Below are positions 1 to 9,494 of a stretch of DNA of 64,000 nucleotides, in pieces. The position numbers were made by a program, and so were the translations under genes. The notes under the pieces were generated by a model that worked only from the letters and a program-made list of their open reading frames with translations, was not told the DNA's origin and searched no databases. The DNA is from Paenibacillus sp. FSL R5-0517 (GTDB lineage: Bacteria > Bacillota > Bacilli > Paenibacillales > Paenibacillaceae), in the NCBI RefSeq assembly GCF_037974355.1, contig NZ_CP150235.1:5456001-5520000 (forward strand), written 5' to 3'. The stretch's first letter is position 1, and every line of letters starts with the position of its first letter.

Positions 1-49
1 GATAATAGATGTCACTGGTTAATTTTTTTCGTCATAACTCGTCATTCTC

Positions 50-292
50 CTACAGTCTGCGATATAGCCACACAGCGGCAATCATACCGATCAGACTCAG
101 AAGGCTCATTTGAAATTGAAGTGAAATATCATAACTGATAATATCAAGATCAGCCTGCGGCGACCAACGTATGGTCGTGGCTTTCGTAAGAAAGGCTACT
201 GCCTTAACAGGCTGCAGTGCCTTGGCGATCCACGCTCCGGCCATCCAGCCGAGCAGCAGAAACAGCAATAACATGCCGAAGTTTTTTTTCAT
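50..292 (-). CDS. DUF4321 family small membrane protein
   Basis: An 80-residue protein with an N-terminal transmembrane segment (about residues 5-25, rich in Leu, Gly and Trp) and a second one near the C-terminus (about 57-77) that ends in Tyr-Arg-Arg-Leu. This matches the short DUF4321 family found in Bacillales; its function is unknown. The open frame extends 12 codons upstream, but the ATG at 292 has a strong GAGGGAAG ribosome site just ahead of it, so the shorter form is chosen. It follows the SPOR-protein gene but is separated from it by a terminator and has its own promoter-like sequence. In Bacillus the maf gene lies just beyond this point; the first 15 bases of the window could hold its start, but too little is present to call it. 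Confidence 0.8.
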   Translation of the reverse strand: MKKNFGMLLLFLLLGWMAGAWIAKALQPVKAVAFLTKATTIRWSPQADLDIISYDISLQFQMSLLSLIGMIAAVWLYRRL

Positions 293-329
293 CGGTAATC
301 TTCCCTCGCCATTTTTTGACACCCACATT

Positions 330-358
330 ATTATACGGGGTTTTGTACGTCAATACAA
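330..358 (-). promoter_or_regulatory. Candidate sigma-A promoter for the DUF4321 gene
   Basis: On the minus strand a perfect TATAAT (330-335) follows a weak TTGTAT -35 (353-358) with a 17-base spacer. It lies 38 bases upstream of the chosen start. It sits just after the terminator of the upstream SPOR gene, which supports independent transcription. Confidence 0.45.
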
Positions 359-364
359 ACACAA

Positions 365-402
365 ATCCGGCAAGGGGAACTATTTCCAGTTCCTTGCCGG
401 AT
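365..402 (-). terminator. Rho-independent terminator after the SPOR-protein gene
   Basis: Inverted repeat ATCCGGCAAGG / CCTTGCCGGAT with a short loop, followed on the minus strand by TTGTGTTTG. It lies 35 bases past the SPOR gene stop. Confidence 0.7.
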
Positions 403-437
403 GGGTAATTCCAAGCGTTGTTATGGGAAAGAGCATG

Positions 438-1661
438 TTACTGCTTAATCGCTTCGAGCCATTTTTTCTGCTGTAGTACATATTCCATCAGATCGGACTG
501 CACGGACCACATGTGCACATCATCCGGATTTTTGTTGTACTCTGCAATAGCCGTTATTGCATCGTTCATTGATTTCTCCATTCCACCAACAATAGGCTGT
601 ACCTCCGCAGTCAGGCCGGGTGAGAGACTATTCAAACCGGTTAACCATGACTGGTGTTTATTCTGAATCGCGGCCATCGTTTCTGCAGAGACTGCTGTCG
701 GTGCAGATTGTCCCAACTGCTGAATGGACAAGGTAGACAATTGTTCGACCAGTGCAGAACTGTTTGTGAAGAAAAGCTGCACATCCTCTTGCTTGCCACC
801 GAATATAGCCGGATTGATCTCAGGGTTCACGATCTCCTTGACATACAGTTCGACTCCCTGAGCTTTTAGCCTGGAGCTAAGTAGCTTGGCCTCTTCACGG
901 TCAGCCGAAATGCCTGCATATACTCGATTACCATCTTCAGGATCAGACCCTGCGGCTATACCTGCCTGAGCCAGTTCAAGCTTGGCCTGCTCAGCTCGTT
1001 CAGGAGAACTGAACACGCCGTATTGAAGTGCATAATACGTGCTGCCAGTCGCCGCTGTCTGCTGTTCTGTACCTGCAGTCCCGTCCTGACCGGTCACAGT
1101 GGAAACTGCCTGATTGGCGGGCAGAAGATCGTCTGGCTTGACGGCTCCTTCTTTATTAAAAAATGAGAGAATCACCATGCCAAAGAGTGCTCCGGTAACA
1201 AGTGCCCCAGTGACAGAACCAATCATTTTCCAGCCCCTTGGAGGACGATTGCGCTTATAGGAATAGTTCTCCGAATCTGCAAGCCAGTCGTGGCCCTGAT
1301 CCTCTTGGGCATTAGACCGATAGCGACGCTCTTCCTCCGGACCTTCTGAATAATTATCATAACCGTAACCGGAACGGTTTCCTAGATAATGGTGCTCATC
1401 AAAATTCGAGTTCGAATCAGGGCTCACCCTCTCGTCAGGTTCAGGTACAGTAGAGCTTGTCAGCACCGTCTCTCCCCAGTCTCCGGGAATATCCTCTGGC
1501 GTCCATGATGGGGTCGTATCCATCTGCTTAGGCGTTAGCAGTTGATTATGCGGTAATTCTTCACTTAACGACACCAATGGACTGGATGCGGAACTCCTCT
1601 TGTTTTCAGGCTTGTCCGACTCATGATCCCCGAAGCGAAACGTCATTCTAGCATTGCTCAC
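438..1661 (-). CDS. SPOR-domain membrane protein (SpoIIB-like position)
   Basis: A 407-residue bitopic membrane protein. A hydrophilic, acidic N-terminal region of about 145 residues (presumably cytoplasmic) is followed by one transmembrane helix (about 146-168), a Thr/Gln/Ala-rich linker and a SPOR domain (about 208-276, beginning Tyr-Ala-Leu-Gln-Tyr-Gly-Val-Phe). SPOR domains bind denuded septal peptidoglycan. The gene sits downstream of folC and murC and next to where maf is expected. That is the position of spoIIB in Bacillus subtilis, whose product localises to the sporulation septum, so a septal or engulfment role is inferred from domain and synteny only. The GTG at 1661 is preferred over the upstream ATG because AAAGGAGAGGG stands about six bases before it; an ATG at 1646 is an alternative. 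The last 130 residues are helical with no family recognised. Confidence 0.8.
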   Translation of the reverse strand: MSNARMTFRFGDHESDKPENKRSSASSPLVSLSEELPHNQLLTPKQMDTTPSWTPEDIPGDWGETVLTSSTVPEPDERVSPDSNSNFDEHHYLGNRSGYGYDNYSEGPEEERRYRSNAQEDQGHDWLADSENYSYKRNRPPRGWKMIGSVTGALVTGALFGMVILSFFNKEGAVKPDDLLPANQAVSTVTGQDGTAGTEQQTAATGSTYYALQYGVFSSPERAEQAKLELAQAGIAAGSDPEDGNRVYAGISADREEAKLLSSRLKAQGVELYVKEIVNPEINPAIFGGKQEDVQLFFTNSSALVEQLSTLSIQQLGQSAPTAVSAETMAAIQNKHQSWLTGLNSLSPGLTAEVQPIVGGMEKSMNDAITAIAEYNKNPDDVHMWSVQSDLMEYVLQQKKWLEAIKQ

Positions 1662-1731
1662 CCGTACCCTCTCCTTTGTCCCATTTATATCAGCTATATG
1701 CAGAGAAGGCAGAAGACATTCCAATTAACGC

Positions 1732-1764
1732 AAAAAAACGCCTGCTTCATATCGAAGACAGGCG
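1732..1764 (-). terminator. murC terminator
   Basis: Hairpin with outer stem CGCCTG / CAGGCG and a run of seven T on the minus strand, 15 bases past the murC stop. Confidence 0.8.
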
Positions 1765-1778
1765 GTTTCGCAAATGAT

Positions 1779-3161
1779 CTATTTCAAGCCTTGGGCAAGT
1801 GTATCTCCAACTTTCCAGATATCACCTGCACCCATCGTAATCACCAGGTCTCCTGGCTGCAAACGATGCTGCAGATCAGCTACAACTTCTTCTTTCGTAG
1901 GAAGGTACCGTGCAGAAGCATTACTGTTTTGAACGATTAGTTCAACCAGTTTGGCGGAGGTTACCCCTTCGATCTGTTTTTCGCCCGCAGGAGAATAGAT
2001 ATCCGTAATAAGCACCTCATCCGCTTCCGCGAAAGCACGACTGAACGCATCCAACAGGAAGAACGTACGCGTATAACGCTGTGGCTGGAATACCGCAATA
2101 ATACGTTTGCCTGTCGCTTTGGCTGCACTAATAGTCGCTTCAATCTCCGTCGGGTGATGCGCATAATCATCGATGATCAGCATATCACGCGCCTCGCCCA
2201 ATACCTGGAATCTGCGTTTGGCTCCGTGGAACTGGATGATCGCTGCCACAATCTTCTCAAATGGAATACCTGCTTCCAGACAGGTAATTACAGTAGCCAT
2301 CGCATTATAAACGTTATGCTTACCTGGCACTGATAATTCCACCGTGCCCATAGGAGCACCCTGATGATTCATCGTAAAGGAGATACGGCGATCGCCCAAT
2401 ACAATATCCGTTGCCGTATAATCCGCAGCACGATCAATACCATAGGTTGTAATCCGTGACTTGAGTTCTGGCAAAATCGCTTGAACATTCTCGTCGTCTG
2501 AGCACACAATGGCTGTTCCTTCCGGACGAATCTGGCTCAGGAACTGCACATAAGCCTTTTTGAGTTCCTCAAAATCACTGTTGTAATTCTCCAGATGATC
2601 TGCCTCAATATTGGTTACAATACCGAGCCATGGATGGTACTGCAAAAATGAGCCATCGCTCTCGTCGGCCTCGGCAACTACCCAGTCGCCCTGGCCTGCC
2701 TTGGCGTTGGTGCCCACATTCATGATCTCTCCGCCAATGATATATGTCGGGTCCGTATCACATTTATCCATAACCAGTGCAATCATGGATGAGGTGGTGG
2801 TTTTACCGTGGGCTCCAGCCACAGCCACACCTTTACGTTCATTTAACAAACGTGCAAGCATCTGGGAACGATGCAGAATCGGAATGTTGAGCTCTGCAGC
2901 TGCTACCCGTTCCACATTATCAGCAGGCGCTGCCGTAGAGTAAACAACCAGGTCTGCTCCAGTGACGTGCTCTGCTGTATGGCCGATATATATTTTCGCT
3001 CCCTTGGCTGCCAACTTCTCGGTCAACTCCTGTGAAGCGACATCCGATCCGGTAACGGTGTATCCCATTTCCAACATAACTCTAGCGATGGCACTCATGC
3101 CATATCCGCCAATCCCTATAAAATGAACGTGTTCCGATGTATTTAACAAAACTTTCACCAA
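1779..3161 (-). CDS. murC: UDP-N-acetylmuramate--L-alanine ligase
   Basis: Cytoplasmic Mur ligase that adds L-alanine to UDP-N-acetylmuramate, the first amino acid of the peptidoglycan stem peptide. The 460-residue length is usual for MurC. The N-terminal Rossmann motif GIGGYGMS (16-23), the ATP-binding loop GAHGKTTTS (116-124) and the central HHPTE motif identify it. The start is TTG at 3161, or GTG three bases on. Both sit directly after AAAAAGG, and the gene overlaps the folC stop by seven bases, so translation is probably coupled. In Bacillus subtilis murC is not in the folC neighbourhood, so its place here is a lineage-specific arrangement. A terminator follows. Confidence 0.96.
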   Translation of the reverse strand: MVKVLLNTSEHVHFIGIGGYGMSAIARVMLEMGYTVTGSDVASQELTEKLAAKGAKIYIGHTAEHVTGADLVVYSTAAPADNVERVAAAELNIPILHRSQMLARLLNERKGVAVAGAHGKTTTSSMIALVMDKCDTDPTYIIGGEIMNVGTNAKAGQGDWVVAEADESDGSFLQYHPWLGIVTNIEADHLENYNSDFEELKKAYVQFLSQIRPEGTAIVCSDDENVQAILPELKSRITTYGIDRAADYTATDIVLGDRRISFTMNHQGAPMGTVELSVPGKHNVYNAMATVITCLEAGIPFEKIVAAIIQFHGAKRRFQVLGEARDMLIIDDYAHHPTEIEATISAAKATGKRIIAVFQPQRYTRTFFLLDAFSRAFAEADEVLITDIYSPAGEKQIEGVTSAKLVELIVQNSNASARYLPTKEEVVADLQHRLQPGDLVITMGAGDIWKVGDTLAQGLK

Positions 3162-4531
3162 CCTTTTTCAGAATCGGTTTGATGCAAAAGGGCTGCCCGC
3201 ACATCCGCAATCAGGTACAGTGTGCCGGAGACCACCCCCAGATCCTCCGCTTCCGTCCGTGACTTCAATAGATCAAGAGCCTTTGCCCATTCGGGCTCGA
3301 CGATGATTTCCAGTTCCTGCTTCGCAAAGGCGGGACGTACCCGTTCGACAATCTGCAGCAATTCATCTGCAGCCATTTTGCGTCGGAAGTCTGGCTCGGT
3401 CAGGATCAGCGTATCCACTAGTGGCAGTATATGCTGCAAATATGATTCGTGATGCTTATTTGCCAACATACCCATCATCAAAATTAACTTGTTGTGAGGA
3501 TAGACATCCGTAATGCTCTTGGCCAGCGACTCTGCCCCTTCCGGATTATGTGCTCCATCGAGCACAATTCGGGGTTCATCGACGACTTTTTCGAATCTCC
3601 CTGCCCAGAAAGCATTCTCCAGTCCAAGTGCGATATCGTTATCATCCAGCATAAATGCCATGTATTGTCTAAGCAATTCGAGCACCATCAGTGCGGCCGC
3701 TGCATTGTCACATTGGTGTGAGCCCTGCATGCGGATGCGAACGTCCAGGTCACGAAAAGGGCCTGTAAAATGAAAAGATTGTCCGTTCTCATTACTCTCC
3801 AGTCGATGATAAGAGAATTGATTTCCAGCCAAATACAGGCTTGATTGAAGCTGCTGTGCTTTCTCCTGAATCACTTTCACAGCTTCGGGTTGCGTCGCGC
3901 AGGTTACAACGGGTACTCCCGGCTTGATAATGCCTGCCTTTTCTCCAGCGATCTGCTCAATCGTATCTCCAAGCACATCCGTATGATCCATACCAATGTT
4001 GGTGATGACGGACACAACAGGCGAAACAATATTCGTTACGTCCATCCTTCCCCCCAGCCCCGTCTCCCATACCACAACATCAGGGTAGCACTCTTCTGCA
4101 TAATACAGAAGCGCGAGAGCCGTAGACACCTCAAACATCGTTGGGGAACCAAGCGGTGTAGATGCCATTTCCATAACCAGCGGTCGCAAACGGTTAGAGA
4201 TCTTCAACAGTGTCTCTTCCGGAATATCCTCGCCGTTGTATTGAAAACGGTTCGTAAACTTGGTGATATAAGGCGATGTAAAGGTACCCACATCATATCC
4301 AGCCTGAAGAAGCACTGACGTCAAAAAAGCGCAAGTCGAACCTTTGCCGTTCGTTCCCGCGACGTGAATAAATTTGAGACGTTGGTGAGGATTGCCTAAC
4401 ATAGACATCAGACCCTCGATTCGTTCCAATCCAGGTCGGATGCCAAAAGGAATAAGGCCATTGATCCAGTCCACGGCCTCGTTATACGTAAGTAAAGGAG
4501 CTGCTGCATCTGTCCCGTCTAATTCCGTCAT
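3155..4531 (-). CDS. folC: Folylpolyglutamate synthase / dihydrofolate synthase
   Basis: Adds glutamate to folates, and probably to dihydropteroate, in the cytoplasm. It belongs to the Mur-ligase fold superfamily. The ATP loop GTNGKGS lies at about residues 59-65, followed by the family signature ending TSPY and a C-terminal domain with the conserved DGAHNPEG motif. The open frame reaches 4582, but that stretch overlaps the valS terminator. The ATG at 4531 has GAAGGTGA just upstream and gives a usual-sized 458-residue protein. It lies between valS and murC and overlaps murC by seven bases. The valS-folC order is that of Bacillus. Confidence 0.95.
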   Translation of the reverse strand: MTELDGTDAAAPLLTYNEAVDWINGLIPFGIRPGLERIEGLMSMLGNPHQRLKFIHVAGTNGKGSTCAFLTSVLLQAGYDVGTFTSPYITKFTNRFQYNGEDIPEETLLKISNRLRPLVMEMASTPLGSPTMFEVSTALALLYYAEECYPDVVVWETGLGGRMDVTNIVSPVVSVITNIGMDHTDVLGDTIEQIAGEKAGIIKPGVPVVTCATQPEAVKVIQEKAQQLQSSLYLAGNQFSYHRLESNENGQSFHFTGPFRDLDVRIRMQGSHQCDNAAAALMVLELLRQYMAFMLDDNDIALGLENAFWAGRFEKVVDEPRIVLDGAHNPEGAESLAKSITDVYPHNKLILMMGMLANKHHESYLQHILPLVDTLILTEPDFRRKMAADELLQIVERVRPAFAKQELEIIVEPEWAKALDLLKSRTEAEDLGVVSGTLYLIADVRAALLHQTDSEKGW

Positions 4532-4561
4532 CTGATTCACCTTCGGTTCCGAGTTTGAGTG

Positions 4562-4601
4562 AAAAAAGCGGCCGGATGGCATACTGGCTCTCCATCCGAC
4601 C
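4562..4601 (-). terminator. Terminator between valS and folC
   Basis: Stem GGTCGGATGG / CCATCCGGCC (minus strand) followed by GCTTTTTTC, just past the valS stop. It implies at least partial termination before folC. Confidence 0.7.
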
Positions 4602-4609
4602 CAAATATA

Positions 4610-7276
4610 TTAACCTTTCAGTTCCTTGATTCGTGCGATCACTTTATCCCGTTTATCGGAATAATCTGCTTGCTTGGCGCGCTCTTCCTCAATAACTTTG
4701 GCAGGCGCTTTGGCTACAAAGCCTTCATTCGACAGCTTTTTCTCCACACGGAGTACTTCGCCCTCAAGGTTCTGCAACTCTTTCTCCAGACGAGCCACTT
4801 CCTGTTCGATATCAATAAGACCTGCCAGCGGCAAGTATAGTTCTGCCCCTGTGATGATTGCAGTCATTGCCTTATCCGGGGAGCTCAGATCCAGCCCACT
4901 ATCGAACTCGGAGGTGTTACAGAAACGTTTGATGTAATGACTGTTACGTTCGATGATGCTGGACGCCTCAGGGCTGTTTGCTTTCACCATCAATTCAATC
5001 TTTTTGCTCATAGGCACGTTCACTTCTGCACGGATGTTCCGAACTGCACGAATGGTATCCATGAGCAGGTTCATCTCGGCAACAGCCTCTGGATTCTCAA
5101 AAGCAGGATCATATACCGGCCATGCTGCCAACGTAATCGTCTCACCTTCATGCGGCAGATGCTGCCAGATCTCTTCGGAGATGTATGGCATAAACGGATG
5201 AATCAGGCGCATGGTCTGATCCAGCACATAAGCCAGTACGGATTGTGTTTTCTTCTTGGCAACCGGATCTTCCCCATAGAAGGACAGTTTAGCGAACTCA
5301 ATGTACCAATCACACAGGTCATCCCAGATAAAGTTATACAGCACACGACCTGTTTCCCCAAATTCATACGCTTCGATTAGACGCGTAATATCGCGGGAAG
5401 TTTCGTTCAGACGGTGCAAAATCCAATAATCCGCTGTACCAAGCTCTCCGCTGATGTCACGATCCTCATAGGTGAATCCTTCCAGATTCATCAATGCAAA
5501 GCGCGAAGCGTTCCAGATCTTGTTGGCAAAATTACGAGCCTGCTCCACCCGTTCCCAACGGAAACGGAGATCCTGGCCTGGCGTGCTGCTGGTTGAGATC
5601 ATGTAACGCATTGCATCTGCGCCATATTTCTCGATCACATCCAGCGGATCTACACCGTTGCCCAGTGATTTGGACATTTTACGTCCATCTGCATCACGAA
5701 CAAGACCATGCATCAGCACATCCTTGAACGGAATCTCATCCGTGAATTCCAGTGCAGTGAAAATCATACGTGCAACCCAGAAATATATGATGTCATACCC
5801 TGTCACAAGTACACTTGTCGGATAATAACGTTGCAGATCTTCCGTATCTTCCGGCCAGCCTAGTGTGGAGAATGGCCATAAGCCGGAGCTAAACCAAGTA
5901 TCGAGTACATCTTCGTCCTGTCTAAGCTTGCGTCCTGCATTCTCTGGTAGCGTTGTAGGATCTTCAGCAGATACGATGATTTCACCCGTTTCCTCATCAT
6001 ACCAGGCCGGAATACGATGTCCCCACCACAGTTGACGGGAAATACACCAGTCACGAACGTTCTCGATCCAGTTCAGATATGTTTTCTCGAAACGGTCTGG
6101 AACAAAATTAACCCCTTCGCCGCTCTGTTGTTTCTTGATCGCTCTCTCTGCAAGTGGCTTCATCTCAACAAACCACTGAGTAGACAGATACGGTTCAACA
6201 ACAGCGCCGGTACGTTCACTGTGTCCAACCTGATGCGTATGATCCTCGATGTTGATCAATATGCCTTGCTCTTTCATATCAGCAACAATCTGCTTGCGGC
6301 ATTCACTGCGATCCAGTCCCTGATACTTACCAGCTTCTGCATTCATTGTGCCACTCTCATCCATTACCGTAATCTGTGGCAGATCATGACGAAGACCTAC
6401 TTCAAAGTCATTCGGATCATGTGCAGGCGTGATTTTTACTGCACCACTTCCGAACTCTTTATCCACATAATCATCAGCGATAATTGGAATTTCGCGTCCA
6501 ATGATAGGCAGTACAAGGACTTTGCCAATCATATCTGCATAGCGCTCATCCTTCGGATGAACAGCGACCGCTGTATCACCCAGCATCGTTTCAGGACGCG
6601 TTGTTGCTACTGTAACGTAGCCACTTCCGTCTTTGAGCGGATAACGCAGATGGTACAGGTGACCCTGAACCTCTTTATATTCAACCTCAATGTCAGACAG
6701 GGCTGTCCGGTTCACCGGGTCCCAGTTAATGATGCGTTTGCCGCGGTAAATAAGGCCTTTTTCATACAGTTGAACAAATACTTTGCGAACCGCTTGGGAC
6801 AGACCTTCATCCAGCGTAAAACGTTCACGTGAGTAGTCAAGGGACAAACCCATTTTGCCCCATTGCTGACGAATGGTTGTGGCATATTGATCTTTCCAAT
6901 CCCATACTTTCTCCAGAAACTTCTCGCGTCCCAGATCATAACGAGTCAGACCTTCTTCACGCAGCTTCTGCTCCACTTTGGTTTGGGTAGCAATACCTGC
7001 ATGGTCGGAACCCGGAAGCCACAGTGCATCATAACCCTGCATCCGTTTGGTGCGGATCAGAATATCCTGTAGTGTAAAGTCGAGCGCATGCCCGATGTGC
7101 AGCATCCCGGTCACATTTGGGGGTGGAATTACAATCGTATACGGCTCGGCATCTTTACGTTGACCGGCTTTGAAATATCCGCGCTCCATCCAGGTGGAGT
7201 ACCATTTGTCTTCTGCCGCTTTAGGATCGTAAGTGGTCGGCATTTCTGTTGCAGCTGATTTTTTTTCCTCAGACAT
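4610..7276 (-). CDS. valS: Valyl-tRNA synthetase
   Basis: Class I aminoacyl-tRNA synthetase that charges tRNA-Val; 888 residues, the usual length. The HIGH motif is at 60-63, preceded by PPPNVTG. The editing (CP1) domain spans roughly 190-400 and contains TTRPETMLGDTAVAVHP. KMSKS is at 533-537, followed by the anticodon-binding domain and a C-terminal coiled coil (about 820-888) typical of ValRS. The 5' region carries a T-box riboswitch with a Val specifier, so expression should rise when uncharged tRNA-Val accumulates. Confidence 0.98.
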   Translation of the reverse strand: MSEEKKSAATEMPTTYDPKAAEDKWYSTWMERGYFKAGQRKDAEPYTIVIPPPNVTGMLHIGHALDFTLQDILIRTKRMQGYDALWLPGSDHAGIATQTKVEQKLREEGLTRYDLGREKFLEKVWDWKDQYATTIRQQWGKMGLSLDYSRERFTLDEGLSQAVRKVFVQLYEKGLIYRGKRIINWDPVNRTALSDIEVEYKEVQGHLYHLRYPLKDGSGYVTVATTRPETMLGDTAVAVHPKDERYADMIGKVLVLPIIGREIPIIADDYVDKEFGSGAVKITPAHDPNDFEVGLRHDLPQITVMDESGTMNAEAGKYQGLDRSECRKQIVADMKEQGILINIEDHTHQVGHSERTGAVVEPYLSTQWFVEMKPLAERAIKKQQSGEGVNFVPDRFEKTYLNWIENVRDWCISRQLWWGHRIPAWYDEETGEIIVSAEDPTTLPENAGRKLRQDEDVLDTWFSSGLWPFSTLGWPEDTEDLQRYYPTSVLVTGYDIIYFWVARMIFTALEFTDEIPFKDVLMHGLVRDADGRKMSKSLGNGVDPLDVIEKYGADAMRYMISTSSTPGQDLRFRWERVEQARNFANKIWNASRFALMNLEGFTYEDRDISGELGTADYWILHRLNETSRDITRLIEAYEFGETGRVLYNFIWDDLCDWYIEFAKLSFYGEDPVAKKKTQSVLAYVLDQTMRLIHPFMPYISEEIWQHLPHEGETITLAAWPVYDPAFENPEAVAEMNLLMDTIRAVRNIRAEVNVPMSKKIELMVKANSPEASSIIERNSHYIKRFCNTSEFDSGLDLSSPDKAMTAIITGAELYLPLAGLIDIEQEVARLEKELQNLEGEVLRVEKKLSNEGFVAKAPAKVIEEERAKQADYSDKRDKVIARIKELKG

Positions 7277-7315
7277 GTGTCATTCCTCCGTTACTTCATC
7301 TTCATCATCTTCGCC

Positions 7316-7637
7316 AAAAAAAACAAAAAAAACCTTTCATCCATCAAAGGACGAAAGGTTAGCTTTCGCGGTACCACCTTTGTTTCACGCCGACAGCAAG
7401 GTAGACTTCCCCCTCTGTACATGACGTGACACTTCAAGCAGATAACGGCTGCTACCGGCCCATCCTACCTCAGAAATAAATGACGATAACGCTCATTCAT
7501 CCCTTGAATTCAAACAGGCAACTCCCGGGCGACTTCGATCAGTTGGTTCCTGCGGAATCTCACAGCGTTGCAATTCCACTCTCTGAAAGGTCATACTGTC
7601 TACTACTCCCGTTCCACGTTGTTCTTCAAAAAACCTA
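7316..7637 (-). ncRNA. T-box riboswitch, valS leader (tRNA-Val sensing)
   Basis: Read on the minus strand, the leader contains the Stem I elements GGGAGTAGTA and CAGAGAG...GCTGTGAGA, and a candidate specifier GTC (7531-7533, a valine codon). The highly conserved T-box GGTGGTACCGCG lies at about 7367-7378. After it comes the alternative terminator hairpin (AACCTTTC / GAAAGGTT, 7331-7360) with a long T-run down to 7316. Uncharged tRNA-Val is expected to stabilise the antiterminator. The specifier choice is inferred from its place in the leader and was not folded computationally. Confidence 0.93.
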
Positions 7638-7642
7638 CACAC

Positions 7643-7671
7643 ATCATACCTTGCTCGTGCGCGATAGTCAA
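7643..7671 (-). promoter_or_regulatory. Sigma-A promoter of the valS T-box transcript
   Basis: TTGACT (7666-7671) and TATGAT (7643-7648) with a 17-base spacer on the minus strand, directly upstream of T-box Stem I. Confidence 0.82.
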
Positions 7672-7724
7672 CCTGACAACAGCGGATAAAGTGCGCTGGA
7701 ATGCAGGTTTAGGGCAAATCATGC

Positions 7725-7756
7725 AAAAACCCGCAATCCTCAAGGGGATCACGGGT
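7725..7756 (-). terminator. spoVID terminator
   Basis: Imperfect stem ACCCG..ATCC / GGAT..CGGGT followed by TTTT on the minus strand, 24 bases after the spoVID stop. Confidence 0.7.
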
Positions 7757-7780
7757 CATAACGAAGGCTTTAACTGCGGA

Positions 7781-9295
7781 TTAAGGGATGTACAATATCT
7801 GACCTTCTTCCACAACTTGTTCAGATAATCGATTATACAACTGAAGTTCCCTCGTGCTCAATTGATATCGATCCGCAATGGCATCCAGTGTATCTTCCCG
7901 CTGGACGATACACAACTTCACTTTGCGGAATGGCGTCTGATCCACAATCGTTCCCAGGAACAGATTCTTCCATTCCACATCCTCAGGTGCATACGTTTCT
8001 TCCTGTATCACACCGGCTGGTACCTCTTCGCCTCTCTCCACTTCAGCATCTCGTGCTGATCTGCCGGAGGATAACAAGGAAGAGATCCCCACACCCTCCT
8101 CTTGTCTTGGTGCGGATTCCTTTTTACTGCCAAAAGCAACCTTCATCTCCGGCTTGTCTTCCGTCTCAGCAACAGGTTCAGGGACAAATGCTTCATTCTG
8201 CACAAACTCATCTACCTCAGTCGCTTCAAAAGACTGGCGTTCTTCCTCTGCATTGCCTGCTTCGGACGTACCGAATACACCTTGCCAGTTCTCCGCTTGT
8301 GGTTCAACCGGAACATCAACTGCCTGATTCTCCTGCTGAGGTACAGATCTCGCTGATTCGAAATGCCATACGTCCGGTCCGTCCGGTACATCTGCTGCTG
8401 CGAACTCATTAGATGATTGAGCAGCAGGTTCTTGGACTTCTTGATCTGAATTTCTAGGCTCTGTAGGCAATGCATCCACGGAAGGCTCGGACCACGCTGA
8501 AGACTCATCTTCCAGAGGAAGCAACGGTTCCGACTCTGGGTAAGAAGCTAACCGATCAGCGGTCTCAGCCATAAATGACGAGATGGGAGAAGGTTCGCTG
8601 TATGGCTCCTGGGATGCCAGTTCATCTCCATTCGCTGTCAGAGATGCAGGATCTTCGTTTGCATCAGGTTGTCTGTTTTCGTTAGCGTACTCCGCACTTT
8701 GCTCCGCCGAGGATAAGTTCGCATATTCCTGATGATATTCGGGGGCACCATAGGCAAGCTCTGCTGCATTCGCAAGTCTCTCTTCCTCACTCCGCTGGAG
8801 CAGATACTCTTGTGCAAATGTGTTAGGATCGCTATCTGTCTCTTCTGCTTCATCGGAACGGTTGGATTGCTGAGCATCCGGTGAGTGGACTACTGTAAAC
8901 TCATCTGCTGACCACACTTGCGGCTCTTCAGCATGAAAGCCCTCGATGCCTCGCAGCGACAACACGCCAGTAATGTTCAGACTGCGGTTGGACAACAGAT
9001 CCACGTCAAAATTTTCGATCTCAATGGAAATATCCTCAATTGATCTGACTCGGTTCAGCGGCACTGTAATCTCCACGGGAATGAAATGTTTGAGCTCTTC
9101 TGAAGCCTCATTTTCTCCTCTGTACGCACCTGTAAGTAAAAGATGCCCTCTTAAGGTGGCATGATCATCCTGCCCTATGACTTGAATGCGCGGGTATAAT
9201 TCAATCTCCTCCAATTCCTCAATCGCAGGAACTCCCTCAGACAAATGAACGCGCTCATAAATATCGAACCGCAAACCATAAGGTTGATTCAACAA
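7781..9295 (-). CDS. spoVID: Spore coat morphogenetic protein SpoVID (LysM)
   Basis: A 504-residue protein with an N-terminal conserved domain (about 1-120, starting LNQPYGLRFDIYERVHL), a very long acidic Glu/Ser/Ala/Pro-rich low-complexity middle (about 125-440) and a C-terminal LysM domain (about 460-503). This is the architecture of SpoVID, which drives coat encasement of the forespore in Bacillus; the N-terminal domain binds coat proteins. The location next to hemL and valS is the same as in B. subtilis, except that the neighbouring ysxE is absent and a pseudouridine synthase lies between it and hemL. The start is TTG at 9295 with AAAGGAGG about nine bases upstream. The low-complexity region makes residue-level homology weak, so the call rests on ends plus synteny. 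Confidence 0.88.
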   Translation of the reverse strand: MLNQPYGLRFDIYERVHLSEGVPAIEELEEIELYPRIQVIGQDDHATLRGHLLLTGAYRGENEASEELKHFIPVEITVPLNRVRSIEDISIEIENFDVDLLSNRSLNITGVLSLRGIEGFHAEEPQVWSADEFTVVHSPDAQQSNRSDEAEETDSDPNTFAQEYLLQRSEEERLANAAELAYGAPEYHQEYANLSSAEQSAEYANENRQPDANEDPASLTANGDELASQEPYSEPSPISSFMAETADRLASYPESEPLLPLEDESSAWSEPSVDALPTEPRNSDQEVQEPAAQSSNEFAAADVPDGPDVWHFESARSVPQQENQAVDVPVEPQAENWQGVFGTSEAGNAEEERQSFEATEVDEFVQNEAFVPEPVAETEDKPEMKVAFGSKKESAPRQEEGVGISSLLSSGRSARDAEVERGEEVPAGVIQEETYAPEDVEWKNLFLGTIVDQTPFRKVKLCIVQREDTLDAIADRYQLSTRELQLYNRLSEQVVEEGQILYIP

Positions 9296-9354
9296 AGGTG
9301 GCGTCCTCCTTTCGGCATATGTTCACCATGATCCTTCTCATGGGACTGATCCAT
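9289..9354 (-). CDS. Possible 21-codon upstream ORF overlapping the spoVID start
   Basis: ATG at 9354 is preceded by GAAGGA eight bases upstream and reads 21 codons (rich in His, Asp, Glu and Lys; contains GEHMPKGGRHLC) to a TGA at 9289-9291. The stop overlaps the first codons of spoVID. The geometry would suit translational coupling of a TTG-started gene. It could also be chance: it is short and its conservation is unknown. Confidence 0.3.
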   Translation of the reverse strand: MDQSHEKDHGEHMPKGGRHLC

Positions 9355-9494
9355 GGTCCAAATCCTTCGTTACCCCATCTATATGCCTTGAATGAGATGA
9401 GCATGCCACCTTTTGAAAAACCTTGCTATATAAAGCGAAATAGAGAATGTTGCACCTAGCCACTTCGATGACAGAATAACCTTCCGATCACTGT

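Noticed and set aside
1..15. Possible start of maf (GTG ACA TCT ATT ATC on the minus strand)
   Set aside because: Only five codons lie inside the window and no convincing ribosome site is present.
6017..6832. 271-residue plus-strand ORF inside valS
   Set aside because: Antisense shadow of a highly conserved gene.
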